Assembly (NCBI RefSeq): GCF_041146795.1
Contig: NC_135170.1
Span: 20,020,033-20,084,032, forward strand
Direction: 5' to 3'
Origin: Maylandia zebra
Lineage: Eukaryota > Chordata > Actinopteri > Cichliformes > Cichlidae
DNA: 64,000 bases
Of this stretch, positions 34,101 to 45,728 are shown piece by piece (the stretch's first letter is position 1; every line of letters starts with the position of its first letter). Made by a program: the position numbers and the translations under genes. The notes under the pieces are model-generated. The model did no database searches. It saw nothing but the letters and a program-made list of their open reading frames with translations, and was not told the DNA's origin.

Positions 34101-37100
34101 GAATGGCTATTCTACCTGAGCACCAGTATCTGGGACAAAACAGCACAGGAGAGTCCTCACTACCCTCATGTCTCCTGTGTGTGTCCTGACCTTTATTATG
34201 AAATTTAAAACAGTAAAGTTTCTTAGTCCTCTGCTCATCCTGCAAGCGACACCAGCCCTGAGCTCTGTAATTTCTTTTTATATATTTCTAATTTACATAT
34301 CGTGGAATGATTCATCTGAAATTTTGAAGCTGCCAGTTTTCTGAATACCAAATTCCAGCGACACACCTCTGCAGTTTTGGGCTCTGCGCTCAGAGCGTGG
34401 TTGGAAAGAAAGAGAAAAGGGTGGCTCAAGGGGATGTTGGTGCTACTGTGTCTATGAATCGAGGGCATTTGAAAGGCACTGTGTCAGAGGCAAGCTTTTA
34501 TACTTGAAGGTGTTTTTTGGAGCTCCAAAAAAACACCATGATGGTTGACCTCTTGGAAGCACTAAAACATCATTGATAATGAACTCTTCTCCCTCGCTTC
34601 TCTGAGCACATATGTGAAGGAACACATACGTGCGCACAAAAGCACCATTTGTGCTCTTGATTTCCCAGCCGAGCTGCATGATGCGATCCATAAAGGGTTT
34701 GTTTGGTTTTTACAGCACTCAAGCTGTCATGCGTCATTTGTGGGAAGCTAATTTCAAAAGTCATTTGGGTTCACTGCTTTGCTGCCGCTGTTACGCAACC
34801 CCTTTCGCAAAAGCTGTGTAATTGTGTCTATATGAAAAAAGGGGTTTGTGTACGCTCCTCATGACGACTGACTCCCCCTCTGTTTGGGGAAAATGCAAAT
34901 CTGTGTTATTAAGTCCAATAACTGCTGCTTGCTTGGGTATACTCTTCATCAAGGATGTAATCTGTTATAGTGCACTCATGAGCAACCTGTTTTTTTTCTT
35001 CTTTTTATGCTTGACACATTAAATTTAGAAGCAGATAAGGTAACACAGGTGTTAGCCAGTCAGCCCCTCTGCTTGCTTTTGCTTGTCTTCAGAATCTGGC
35101 ATGCTTGTACATATTCCACATATTTTGGTGTCATATTTGTCGCCTGGACTAATAAATCCTAAACTATCAAAGTAATTAATTAGAACTGCATGGCCAGCCA
35201 CACTAATTGGATTTTAGCTGTTGTCTGCAATCAATTAGAACAGTCAATTTTACTTTTCAAGGCAGACCTAGTTGCACGGTTTTGTTGCCTGGCTTTTTAA
35301 ATTCAAACAAAAGCCCCCTTATGTAAAAAAAAAAAAAAGACACTCGAGTATTTTAGGCACATACAATGTGCGCTCTACCTAAACCCTCACCGCTCAGCCT
35401 CATAGCACTCCATCAAGAAACAAGAAGACCTCTGAAGGCAGAGGACGGCTGTTTCTTCCGCAGTCCTCTCTCGCCTCATGTCAAACTGCGCAGACCTGGC
35501 AGACTGATCTGGTGGATGGAAGTGGAGAAAAGCATCTCAGAGGATGCGTTTTGACACCTTTTCCTGGGCACTGGAGCGGGTCAGTCAGCCTGGTAAGGAT
35601 GTTCAGTGACACAAAGCACAAAATAGGCTGACCAATCAGCGTCTTGCCCTGCGACGTCTTTGGATTACAGTGCATAAAAGGAAGCTAGAACTAGAGAAGC
35701 ACCGCCATGCCTACAGAGAGCAACAGGGTCACAAATGAGAAGAGATGGGCTTGTGTAACCAAAACTATTCAGCCTGTCGTGGGAGTAAAATGCTAGGGCA
35801 ACCACACACCAAAATGTCTTAATCTTTTCAGTTGATATAAGAGTGACTCATTTTCTCTCATTACCCAGATGTGAAAGCATCATGGTGGTTGTGGGAATGT
35901 AGCCAAGGGGTGTCTGACAAAACAGCTGGTATATTTTTTTTGTTTCTCACTGCAGACCCGGAGAAATGGAAACAAACTTAAGGCTAAGCTGAACTCTTGG
36001 TGTGGCGCCAGAGAAGCACTTGAGATTTCGCACAAATATTCCGACACTGTTTTAGTGCTTCTGTCAGGCTGTGATGGTTGTGACTGGATCATTTGTCATA
36101 CTACATGCTGCCCTTCATGCATTCCACAGGTGACTGACTTGTCCACGACGAAAACAAATCCCCAGCAAAGGTCTTAAAACACAAAAATGTATCTGTGACT
36201 GTTTTTGCAAGGTGTTCAGATTTTTATGACAGGTAGCTGTCACACTTCTTTTCCACCTGCCTTTTGCCTCCACCTCAATTTGCATGAGATACATGCAGTA
36301 AAATAAGGTGCAGCATCATCTTTCCTGACAGAAAGTCCCATCTCTCTCCTCCATCTTCAGACTCTCTAAAAGAGCACCCAGTCTCGCTCTCTCCACATGG
36401 GCATTCCTGCCTTTACACGCCCAAGCAATCGTCTGTTTCTTTCCCCCCAAGTCTTCTTCATTCCTCCTGAGTCTCCCAGGTGTACTCTAACTCATGAGCT
36501 GGAGCGGGAAGCCACACTTCATTAAGGCCTGCGCTGATCCTGAGGTGCTGAAGCCGGAGGCAAAGTCAATGACAGAGTCAGAGCGAAATCTTTCAGTTAA
36601 GCTGCAAGGCACGCACACACAGCCAGAGGCCAGGGAGAGACACTCTTTACCCCCAGGGCTGGCTCTGTTCAGAGAGAGTTTCTAATTAAAGACTTTTTTT
36701 TTTTTGGTGGAAAAAGAGTCTTAAATAAAAGCTTGACTTGTGTTTTTGACTTATTTTCAGAGTTACAGTATGAAATGTTACGCAAGTATCCAAAAGGACT
36801 TCTAAAATGACTTTGAAAATTACCTGACTTTTTGACAGATTTTGCACCATCTTTGGCTCTCTTGTACTTTTGCTTTCTTTTTTTTAACAGCTTGCAATTA
36901 ATGGAGTTCTTTCCACAGCTGAGTGAATTTAAGCATCCTTCAAAACGCTGTTTATCAGCGGCATCAGAAAAAAATCCTTAAAAATGGCTCTCTAGACAGT
37001 TATATGTCTATTTTGATCAAAGCCAGTTGCAAATCTGTTTTGACACTATGAGTCAGACAAGACAAAAGAGGTATCAGTTAAAAAGCATCCGAGCTTTCAT

Positions 37101-38166
37101 TTTAATATAGAAAGAGTCAGACTGTATTTTGACAAATGATGTAAGACTATGCTGTTTTCTGAGAAACAGCAGGGAAATTAGAGGAAAAGGCTGTGAGATA
37201 AACTGACTTTTATTTCTCTTTGTACTCTGAAGGTTGAAGAGCCCGAACGGAACAAAATCAACAAAGTCGTGTTAACTGTGAAGTACGGCAAAAAAATAAA
37301 ATAAAAACTCCATTCGCACTTCCGTTGCGAACTTGACTTCAGCCGTTGGAATGTGCTTAATTGGCAGTCTGTTCAGTGACTTCCTCTGAGGAAGATAATA
37401 ATGGTTCGCTGGGAAGCTGGTCATAGAGCTGTTAAACATTCAGTCCAAGCACATGTCCGTGTGTGTGTGTGTGTGTGAGTTTGTGTGAATGCATGCACAC
37501 ATGCCAGCACGTGCCAACATATGTGCTGGCATGTGGCATTGTATGCGTGTGAAAGGAGAAAATAGAGAAAGGGACAGCTGCACAGATGGAAAAAAAAAAA
37601 GCTGACCAGCACTGCTGCAGGCTCACACCGACACTTGAGCCTCACACGTTTAGAGAATGGGTTTGTTTCCAGTTCCTCCTAAAAATAGTTTTAGGAGGAA
37701 TGAATTTTTTTCTTGGTATTTTATCTATTCAATTATATGGTTTTATAGAGCTCTAATTATTATTCACCAACTCCAATCCACATGTCACAAAGTTTTCATC
37801 TTCTCACTATAACTCCTGAAAACTCAAGCCAGGAAAGCTTTCCATCAGCTACCACACAACAAATCCACAAATCAGATTAAATTAAAGATAAATAAGACAT
37901 GAAGATCACCTTGACCTCAACTTACCTCCAGGTAAGCTGATTGGCCCGCAGCCTTTGCCCTGAGGGTCCTCTTCCACGATGAAGATGCTCTTCTTGCAGA
38001 GCCTCCAGAGGCCAAAGTGGGCCGCCTCGCAGGTGGCGTTGAGCTTCTCCACCCGGGGGCTGAGCACAGCCCAGTGGTCAGTCACCACCGCCGCCAGCAT
38101 TGCTGACATGCCGACGACGATCACCACGGATGTGATTTTGACCTTGGTCGCCTGCTCCTCGAACAT
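21783..38166 (-). CDS. cacng1: Voltage-dependent L-type calcium channel gamma-1 subunit (4 exons)
   Basis: The spliced coding exons are 38166-37926, 24570-24496, 22559-22422 and 22015-21783, totalling 687 bp or 228 residues (human about 222). All introns have GT...AG ends and phase 1. The product is a four-transmembrane claudin-fold subunit of the skeletal-muscle CaV1.1 dihydropyridine-receptor complex, which damps calcium current. Diagnostic pieces are TDHWAVLSP after TM1, the glycosylation site NAT, the FGLWRLC loop motif, KNCSYFKHF in exon 2, DYLLRPA before TM3 and the C-terminal MPRNPWETCMDAEP. I chose the Met at 38166 (MFEEQATKV) over the upstream in-frame Met at 38232, because family members start just before TM1. 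It lacks the PDZ ligand of TARPs, as expected for gamma-1. cacng4 lies upstream in the same orientation. Confidence 0.96.
22422..22559 (-). CDS. cacng1: cacng1 coding exon 3 (138 bp)
   Basis: Acceptor TTTCTGCAG, donor GTCAGC. It encodes EYNISAAAIAIFSL (TM2), the short GKGRDYLLRPA linker and the start of TM3 (MFFAFAG). Confidence 0.94.
23694..24088. mobile_element. Non-autonomous DNA transposon (MITE) in cacng1 intron 2
   Basis: Begins CACTATATGGACAAAAGTA, a terminus known from a very common teleost element, and ends with the inverse ATATAGTG. Internal landmarks CAGGAGCTGCTCAGCCAT and GAGTCAGCAGAG also fit that family. It is degraded and has no coding capacity. The surrounding intron 2 (22560-24495) holds nothing else recognised. 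Confidence 0.7.
24496..24570 (-). CDS. cacng1: cacng1 coding exon 2 (75 bp)
   Basis: Acceptor TTACTCTGCAG precedes 24570, behind a long pyrimidine tract (24650-24577). The donor is GTGGGT. It encodes AKNCSYFKHF and EVFEVKTQK of the first extracellular loop. A LINE insertion ends about 105 bp upstream of this exon. Confidence 0.93.
24675..28055 (-). mobile_element. LINE retrotransposon (CR1/L2/Rex-like), recent, in cacng1 intron 1, same strand as the gene
   Basis: Carries an endonuclease-reverse transcriptase ORF (28052-25124, two frameshifts), a 3' UTR containing GT and AAT microsatellites (24950-24901 and 25022-24975), an AATAAA signal, and a terminal GATTT tandem (24692-24675), the usual end of this fish LINE group. 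No ORF1 precedes it; a long AC tract begins just upstream at 28083-28150, so the copy is probably 5' truncated. Coding identity to family members I remember is high over the whole length, pointing to a recent insertion. The exact family name is not certain. Confidence 0.9.
25124..28052 (-). pseudogene. LINE ORF2: endonuclease plus reverse transcriptase, broken by two frameshifts
   Basis: Three overlapping frames make one product. The first (28052 to about 27597) holds a hydrophobic N-terminus, an Arg-rich stretch (GRKRRRRGRR) and the start of an APE-type endonuclease (LLLANMQSLENK, CLTETWLS). The second (about 27594 to 25471) holds the rest of the endonuclease (SDHCSILLLP), an RT palm with KATGPDGIPG, FVDYSSAFNTI, GAPQGCVLSPLLYS and the catalytic FADD at 25803-25792. 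The third (to 25124) holds the C-terminus with ESILTGCITTWYG and SSHPSHKLFRLLPSGRR. The frame changes lie at WLSDK/VPDSAI near 27597 and LRRLK/RIGMS near 25483, each consistent with a 1-base indel. As it stands it cannot make the full enzyme. Confidence 0.9.
28083..28150. repeat. (AC)n microsatellite, about 34 units
   Basis: Uninterrupted AC dinucleotides between the LINE 5' end and the GGGGAC-type repeat. Open frames across it are artefacts. Confidence 0.95.
28151..28420 (+). repeat. Dispersed GTGGGGAC / CCCTAA-rich repeat, copy 1
   Basis: Starts CTCGTGGGGACATCCCATTG, runs through degenerate CCCTAA/CCTAACC units (28200-28290) and ends with TTTTGGTCCCCAC before a short AC-type tract. A homologous copy in reverse orientation lies at 52500-52768. 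Both sit beside TG/AC microsatellites. It is a known-looking teleost repeat, not telomeric DNA. Confidence 0.75.
29420..30775 (+). mobile_element. Tc1-like transposon relic with nested insertions
   Basis: Same family as 13170-14233. Recognisable blocks are the HTH region near 29590, SDESRF-like near 29800, GGGV-like near 29910, and the C-terminal SPIVHLWDVV and LQQLCDAIMS (frame 30361-30699). The end decays into ACCTTATAAGGTGGCTGGTGA (30737-30757). Two insertions split it: about 110 bp near 29935-30048 resembling a LINE 3' tail (TTTCCTTCCGGATTAATAAA), and a MITE at 30131-30397. The transposase is non-functional. Confidence 0.8.
30131..30397. mobile_element. Nested MITE with perfect 13-bp terminal inverted repeats
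   Basis: Left end CCATATGGAAAAG (30131-30143) and right end CTTTTCCATATGG (30385-30397) are exact inverse copies. The 267-bp body is AT-rich and non-coding. It interrupts the Tc1 relic between sequence equivalent to GACCATG and TTTATGACCAC. Confidence 0.85.
30776..37925. other. cacng1 intron 1, 5' part; no gene recognised
   Basis: Anonymous intronic DNA with short TG-rich stretches (31530-31560, 31695-31730, 37459-37478), an A13 run near 35325 and a 12-bp perfect hairpin at 37673-37700. No splice-flanked coding frames or RNA genes were recognised. A similar anonymous stretch lies at 28421-29419. Confidence 0.5.
37926..38166 (-). CDS. cacng1: cacng1 coding exon 1 (241 bp)
   Basis: Encodes the N-terminus, TM1 and most of the first extracellular loop, ending ...ISLPG with one base of the next codon before donor GTAAG (37925-37921). 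Confidence 0.93.
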
Positions 38167-38997
38167 GTTTGTGGTCTTTTCCGAGCCAATGACGCAGGTT
38201 TGCACGTCCCTGCGAGTGTGCGAGTCAGTCAAGGTTGTCTTTGTGCTGTTTTTCTTCAGGTCCTTGGTGTCAGATGTTGACTCTGGAGGTTCCCACGTCC
38301 AGACTAAAGCTTCACTTCACTGCTGGTGTCCTCTCCTTCTCTCCAAGGCTCTTTCTTTCTCATTCTCTGCTTTCTGCCTGGTGATTGGTAAAAAGGGGCC
38401 AGATAACAGTGCCCTAGTTTCTACCTCGCTCCTCTCTTCCTCTCCCTCCCTTGTCGCCTTTAGTGAGCTGAGGCCATTCAAATATAAGTAGACGATGTAC
38501 CTGATAGAGCTGACACCTGTACACTAAACACTACCCACCAAGTGGGTTAAGATCAGATGCTTTCAGTTTAAGTTTTGCTACAGTCTGTTGATCATCTGTA
38601 CTTTTGCAGTTTGACTGCAACATCAAAGATGATACAGTAAAAATCTCTAGCAAATGTTGACAGTGCTTTTCAATATTTCACTGATATGCCAAATACAGAT
38701 CAATCCATCATTTATCCAGAACATTCACTCTCCCATCTCTCTGTCATATTCTTATTCAGTCCAATCCATTTCCAGCTCAATTGTCTCAGGCTCTCTGTGC
38801 CAGGGGACTCCCGAGGCAAAGATGTCCTCTATTAGTTGTCTTCTGAATAAGCTGATCTACTTATTTAGCCAATCAGAAGTCAAGGTTTGACCCAAGGGTC
38901 CCACCTGATGCCAGCAGCTGATCCAGATACAGAAAAACACAAAAGAAGCCTCTAAAATTTGGGGTTTATTCGACTGACAGAAGAGTGTTATTTAACA

Positions 38998-38999
<2 letters not shown>

Positions 39000-39078
<79 letters not shown>
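39000..39078. repeat. (TG)n microsatellite, about 39 units
   Basis: Pure TG dinucleotides. The reverse-strand Thr-His-rich frame across it is an artefact. Confidence 0.95.
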
Positions 39079-39081
<3 letters not shown>

Positions 39082-41291
39082 GACTGAAATCCTACAGGTG
39101 TCTTTGGAAAGCTGCACACAGAAGTGTTTTCATCATACCCCAAATCTGATTTTATACAAAATGCTTTTAGAGGTGTAACCAAAAAACAAAATATGACACT
39201 GTTTGAAGATGGGGGAAAAATCTGGTAAAGCCTGATGCACTTCAAAGGCACAATCAACCATTTTCCTATGAAAGGCTTGAATAAATGGACATGCTTTTAA
39301 TAAACCACTGTGACCCACATTAGACAGGACTCTGGCCCATTTTCTGTCCTGCAACACTCACACAGCTCTGCGCTATTAAACCACTGAAAGGCAAAACATT
39401 AAACCAAGAGCACACAAAAAAGAAAAAGTCAGGGGAAAGTCGCTTGAGAGGATGAAGGATATAATACTGGCACACCAGTCTGATATCTCATCTTCTTAGA
39501 AATGAACTTAATGTGTGAGGATCAGAGTGTTTTGTAGCCATCAGTAACTAACTCAACCTAGAAATTGATCATAAAAGATAAATCATCTCCTATCCCTCTT
39601 AAATAAAGAACACCCACTGTGGGGGGCCAGAGGAGATGAAAAACAGTTGTGTTCATTATCGCATCTCACCTGCAGCGAAAACTGCTTTTTCTCCCAAAGG
39701 GCCAGTCGCTCGTCAAGTCTGTGAGAGCAGCCACTTGTCTCTAACTGTGTAATAATAGTGTCTTTTGGTGCTTCCTGTCTTGCAGCGTGGCCCTCTGACC
39801 TGCTTCATTTGCTCGCGATCCCCCGGTGACTGTGGAGAGACCAAACACCTCACAGCGGCGCAGTCTCTAAGCAACAGCCGTGTCATACTGGAGGGATCAC
39901 CCCATGCCAGTCGACCGGCGGGGAGAGACACTGAAAAGAGATGACAGCATCTGGCAAGAAGGCAGCTCTGACTCACTTGTGAGTGCCACTCGATGGATTG
40001 TTATCAGCATTACCGGGAGTATCACATGTGAGCCGTCAGTGCTGGAAATGTGCAATGACAGTAACGAAACGTACAAAAGCACCTCTCCTGAAATCAGGAC
40101 TGCCACGTCTGAGCTCAGCAGTGATTAACTTCAATTATGGCAGCCAGCTTCCTTGTTAGAGTTTTTATTCCGGGATGAAAAACAACCTTAATTGGTGGCT
40201 AATTTTACCCATACCAGACTAGATTGCACAGCCTTCAGAGGGACCCAACTGTATTCATTTCCTAATGACAGGCAACATTACTCAAGCTAAATTAGATTAC
40301 CCATGCCCCAAGGCCATTTCTATGAAGGTCATGTTAATATTCTTCTATAAAACGATGGGATTGGATACAACGCACGTTCGCCTCGGTGGCACCACCCTCA
40401 CATTTTTGTCTTGTTCCAGCAAAAGCTTTGACCATCGATTTATGGGGCAAGGTTTAGCTAAGGGGATTTGGGATGGTGAATTGTGAGTTAATTGTGAGCA
40501 TGGGTTGAAGAAAAATGAAATTAGACTGAAATTACAAAGGGTTGGTTTAGCTGCTGTACAGCAACATCAGATATTAACATCTGAAGATAACTCCCCTAAT
40601 TAGATTAAAATGAACCAACACCAGTGTGATTACACCTATAAATGAGTAATGCAGTTTTCATTTTGGATGCGAAGCTAAATGTGGAGTATCTCACTGTGTA
40701 TCCACCAGCACACATGATGCAGATATTCCATATATGGTGTATTGTGCAGTAATAGCAGCTACAACACATTTGACAAAATACATAGCCTTTTGGAAATGAG
40801 GAAGAAAATATGGGCAGCTTTATTTAGCATCACCAATTCATCTCCTTTGCTCACAGACTGAATCAGCCGGGTGACTCTTGATATATATATTCTTAAAAAT
40901 TGCTTCATATGTCCAGGTGGTATCGCTGTGAGTGAGAGTGCAGCAGCTTTTCAACATTTTGATCTATAGAGCTCTGCCATCAGTGTGATTCCTGCTGATT
41001 TATTTCTTTGTCAAACAATGTGGATCCTCCAAGGCTGAAGTGGCTCATAGTTTATTCAAGATGACAGTGATTCAGTCTCATGCAGCTGAATAGAAGAGGC
41101 ATTTAGGACTCTGAGAAGGTCAGACAAACATCTGAATGAACCATTGAACTTTCATTGAAAAACAAGCTGCATGAAGAGGATTGCATGTGGCTGTAAATAG
41201 CTGATAAATTTGCTTTACTCGCCAGCATAGCAATGATGCAGTTGTCTCTTAAAAATCTGGTAATGTTTTGATTTTGTTTGCTGCTGTTTCA

Positions 41292-41328
41292 CCCCCCCCC
41301 CCCCCCCCCCCTTTTTTTTTTTTTTTTT
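41292..41328. repeat. Homopolymer block C20-T17
   Basis: Twenty C directly followed by seventeen T on the plus strand. The length is prone to assembly error. Confidence 0.9.
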
Positions 41329-41739
41329 GCTAAACTGTGAATGTTTATTATCACAAAATCAACAGGTTCAACGTCAGAATGACTAATCAACGAGAAGGAA
41401 GAGAAGGCAGTGTAACTGCAGCAAGCAGTGCAATCACAGCTGTCTGCTAACATGTCGCAAGTCTCTGATGCAAATTCTAAAAATCAGATCATCAGCGGCC
41501 ACATGACAAATAAGCAAGGATCGTGCTTGTTAAGTAAACTCATGGAGACTAAATCTCTGTGTAAACTTCTTAAATGGGAACACAGACAGGTGGCACTCAA
41601 AGAAACCTCAACAGAAATCTCTGACAGAAGATTGTCCCTATAAGACTACTTTAAAAAGGTATGAAATTAACTTGCAAATAGTAGATGACCAACTCTACCT
41701 CCTGAACTATAGTACCTAAAATGCACTTGATTAACTGAT

Positions 41740-42715
41740 CCTCAGCTTTTATAGTGAGAACCACTATAAAAGCTGAAGTTTTGACAGTTTGCTGCTCTGA
41801 AGCATTCAGGTGTGCATTAACACAATGCTACAATCTTCCCAGGAGTGGATGTCTCAGCAAATTTGCCCCAAGGTCAGACCATGCAATGTTCAGAGAAACT
41901 GCAACAAACCCAAGAGCTTTATCTCAGACTCTTCAGTTAACACCTTGAATGTTAAAGTTCATGACAATCAAGTCAGTAAAAAAAGTCAGTTTGGGAGGGT
42001 TGCAGGAGAATGCCTCTTCTTCTTTAACTTTGCAAACCACAAAACCATGAGGCCAAAAGTGGAGAAGCACAGTGCTATGTTTCGTGGAAATCAAACACAG
42101 CATATCAGCACAAACACATCATAACTGTCAGGCACGCTGGTGGAGGGATGATGATTTGGGCTTGTTTTACAGCCACAGGACCGGGGCACCTTGAGTTGAC
42201 TATGATCTCCTCTGTATACCAAACTATGCTAGAGTCAGCTGTGAGGACAGCTGTCCAACAGCTAAATCTTGGCTGAAACTTGGCCAGGTAACAGGACAAT
42301 GACGACAAGCACCGCAGAAAAGAAAAAAAAATTGCAAGGCCCAGTCAAAGTCAGGACCTCAACTTGAGTGAAATGATGGCGGGACAGAGAGAGCTGTGCA
42401 TATGCAAATGCCCCAAACCTCAATGAACTGATGCAACACAAGATAAGTGGGTCAAAACTCCTCCACAGTGATGTGAGGGGCTGATAAAAATCATGATTAT
42501 GCCAGGTTACTAGGCAGCAGTTCATAATAATAACACACTGTTGAGGAATGGTTAAGCATTACTTAATACTTAATTCATTATTTTAAAGTATAAACTAATA
42601 CTTTACTAATGATTAATAGTGTGTAGTTATTATAAAGTGTAACCAGTTATAGCTTCTACAAGCTATAAACTCATTGGATGTGCTTAATTTTTCATGGGAC
42701 TACATAAAGACCTGT
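41740..42715 (+). mobile_element. Tc1-like transposon relic (second family)
   Basis: Matches a different fish Tc1 family. Its landmarks are GCATTCAGGTGTGCATTAAC, AATCTTCCCAGGAGTGGATG, AAGGTCAGACCATGCAATGT, GTTAAAGTTCATGACA, a GGTGGAGGGATGATGATTTG catalytic-core block at 42139, CCTCTGTATACCAAACTATG, the CCAGTCAAAGTCAGGACCTC block and a GTTCTACAAGC-like end. A short AT-rich insertion lies near 42530-42650. Multiple frameshifts; no intact transposase. Confidence 0.8.
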
Positions 42716-45201
42716 AAACTTTTTTTTTTAACTTCGCCGCCAACCTGTTAAAGATGATATGATACCAACAGTACCACTAGCATGTTAGTAATGCCACTAT
42801 GAACACGATAGTGTGCACTTAAAAATCACAGCTGAACACACAGTTTAACCCTGATTTTGTTTATTTATCTGTACACGTGATGTTTGGGGTAGTACCTAAA
42901 AAGTGGCAGAGACAAAAACAGTGTACATTCAGATTAAATAAAAATGCTTTTTGATTGGAACATTAAAAGCAGGTTTTACAATAGATTATACGTCGAACAA
43001 AGGCACTGAAAATATCCTTACAATAGTGATGATATTGTGGCCGGTTTGGTTGTTTTAACATGGAAATGTACTTTTTCTTCTCTGCCTATTTAAACAAAAC
43101 AGCTCATCCGACTCTCTTCCCTCCAGAAAATCCATCCTCAAATGTTTACAGTTAATTTTCTTGATGAAGAAAAAGAATGTGCTTATATCCATAGTAAGCC
43201 ATAAATCAACATAAGCACATACAGTAAGGTACAGCTGCTTCATACACATGGAATAGAAAATATAGTTTCTCTTCCTAAACAGACTTACTGCACTTCACCA
43301 TACAAAACAGAATACGTAATAGATTCACAGCAAAAACAGCGTGTGTTTATCTGAATATAAAAAGGTCAATTGAAACACATAACCACTGCCAGATTTATCA
43401 AGGCATTATTGTTGTTCTGTAAAATAATGCTTTGAATCTCTGTTCATGTCTCTGCACATTCAGCTTTTTTTCTCTGTGCTTATATATACACAACTTTGCA
43501 GCTTTACATTACAAACATATTTTTCCCCACACTGTAATATAAAAGTGAAAGATTTACACTCAGAACAAATCATACTGATGGCTTCATATAACATGTGCTC
43601 AGCTGGATATGTGAAGTGATATCTCTAAAGGAATATCAGGCGCACTAAATACAATCAAATACTATTCTGTGGTTGAGTGAGCCGACTCCCAAAGAAACCT
43701 GGCTCTGAGATCAAGTTCAAGCAAACGCTCACAGCTTTAAATTAATGCCGTAACAGCATTTTGTCTTTTTTTTTTAAATCAGGTTTATCTTTATCAACAG
43801 TCCATTTCTTCAAGGACCTCAAAAGCGTTCAACCTGCCAACACTGCACTGTATTTCCTGAGAAACTAAAAGAAAGAGCAGTGAAGGACTTGCAAGATGAA
43901 ACACACATATCTTGTTATTATAGCCAAATCTTCCAGGGACCCACTCAGCTCCCTCTGCTTCTGTCTGGGGCCTCTGTTTGACATAGAAGCCGGGCTGGGT
44001 GGGTAGGTGGGGGGCTAGCAGATGGACTGCCAGGCTTTGTGACAGACAGACAGACACACATTTGCCGCCTGGCTCCGATCCTCCTGGATGTCGAGACTCC
44101 ATTCAGAGCTAAAGGAAGTCCTGACCTGTGCTGTTTTCACAGTTCTGGGCAGCCCTTTTTTGTCAGCTTCTCTTCTTTTGTGACAGGCACATACACAATG
44201 TAGCCTCCATCAGGGGGTGTGATGGAAGGATCGCAGGCAGATATGGAAGTAGGCAAAAAAAAAAGGACCATTGAAAAGAGGTGCTCCAGTGACAAAGAAA
44301 AGGACATTTTGCTCCACAGACAAATGTCAGAGAAGAATAAGGAAAGAAAAAAGGAGGAGACGGCAAGGGAGGCAAAACCCTTGCTACCTTTCTAACTTGC
44401 ACAATCTACTACTCAAATATTAAACACTGTATACATTACAACTGAGCTGTTTCATAAAGACACAGTACATAAACTTTCTCATTCAAACCCACAATTAAAG
44501 TATAGAGCAGAACTAAGTATGAGGGCACAATGCAAAGTTTGAAAAAGAGCCACGCTTATATGCAGTGGCAGAAATCTTTAGGGAAAGAACTCTTTTTACT
44601 TATACCTTTTTTTCAGTTTTCACTCATTGTTTGATTAGGTTTATGCAACAAAACTACAGGATCAGACATAAAAGAAAAGATCTTTGTTTCCAAAATGTTA
44701 ACCATGGCTCACAGATCCTGCCTGTCAGAAAGCAATGAAGAGAAACTTCACCCACGCGCACACACAAAGGGAACACCTTTATGGTGAAGAGCACATATCA
44801 GTTAGCACCTTGGTATTTAATTTGTGGGCAGAATACTGCTGAATGGCACATCTCTTCCCTCTCAGGTTTACCCACGAAGCACAATCACCATTACTCAAAT
44901 ATCATTTGCGATTGACACACTGCTCATATAAGAATTTTGGCACAGTTGAAAGATAATGCTAATGTTGGACTGGCTACAGCACATACAATATTAACTGTAT
45001 TCTGCTTTAATATTCTCTAAAAGCAGATGATAAAGCATCCTCCAGTCTTTCTTGGGTCCTTTTCAAAGTGGACACTCTCTCTGTGAAATGCCAGGTTGTC
45101 ACAAGTGCTCAGTCTCTTGCAGGTTAGCCCAACGCTTTGTCATTCATTCATTTCTTTTTCTGTCCTTCATCTGGTAAACTTTGAGCTACACAAAATACTG
45201 C
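42716..45201 (-). other. cacng4: Probable cacng4 3' UTR and downstream region
   Basis: No other gene is seen between the cacng4 stop and the Tc1 relic. TARP genes commonly have long 3' UTRs. The AATAAA on the minus strand at 42865-42860 is a candidate end about 2.3 kb downstream. The extent is inferred, not demonstrated. Confidence 0.4.
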
Positions 45202-45728
45202 TCACACTGGTGTGGTCCTGCGATTCACCCCATCCTTTATATCATTGGGGAAACAGTTATGGACCTGGAGGAACTCAGCAGCAGCCTCATGTTCAGGGCT
45301 GTACGTGTTCTCTGTCACGCTGTCTCTTGCCAGGGCGTACATGGACAACTCATCCAGGGCCCCACTGGAAGATGCCGCCCCCTTCAGACCAACAATGGGC
45401 GAGTTCTCCCGGGAAGCCTCCGTAGAATGAGAGCTGGCGTGCGACGTCCTCCGGCGGTAGCGAAAGCTCGGAATCCTTGAGTATGGAGAAGAGGAGGAGA
45501 GTGAACGGATAAACTCACGCCGCGCCTTCCAGCGAACTTCCTTGTTTTTCTCGATGTAGATGTTGATGGCGAGGACGGCCACAGTTTCGGCTACAATGAA
45601 GGAGAGGGCGCCAAAGTAGAAGGACCAGCCGTAGGAGTAAGTGTACTTCTTGTCATCATCACGTTTGTCACTGGGATCTCCTGCATTGCTTGAGATGTAG
45701 ACGATGATGCCAATGATGTTGCTCAGAC
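45202..45728 (-). CDS. cacng4: cacng4 coding exon 4 (527 bp)
   Basis: Acceptor TTTATCAG. It encodes [13 protein letters not shown] (TM3), the second extracellular loop, TM4 ([17 protein letters not shown]) and the cytoplasmic tail with the Arg-rich [11 protein letters not shown] segment, a likely kinase target, ending TTPV. Confidence 0.96.

Larger units (their letters stand above)
38167..41739. other. Intergenic between cacng4 and cacng1; cacng1 upstream region
   Basis: Contains the presumed cacng1 promoter and 5' UTR (no clear TATA chosen), a (TG)n tract of about 78 bp at 39000-39078, and a C20 run followed by T17 at 41292-41328. Several 70-170 codon frames occur but none shows a domain or codon pattern I trust. 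Confidence 0.5.

Noticed and set aside
38167..38232. 22-residue N-terminal extension of cacng1 from an upstream in-frame ATG
   Set aside because: Gamma-1 proteins begin a few residues before TM1, and the downstream ATG (MFEEQATKV) gives the family length.
37979..38491. 170-codon plus-strand frame
   Set aside because: Antisense shadow of cacng1 exon 1 and its upstream region.
38988..39257. 89-codon frame with a Thr-His repeat
   Set aside because: Produced by the (TG)n tract at 39000-39078; no coding evidence.
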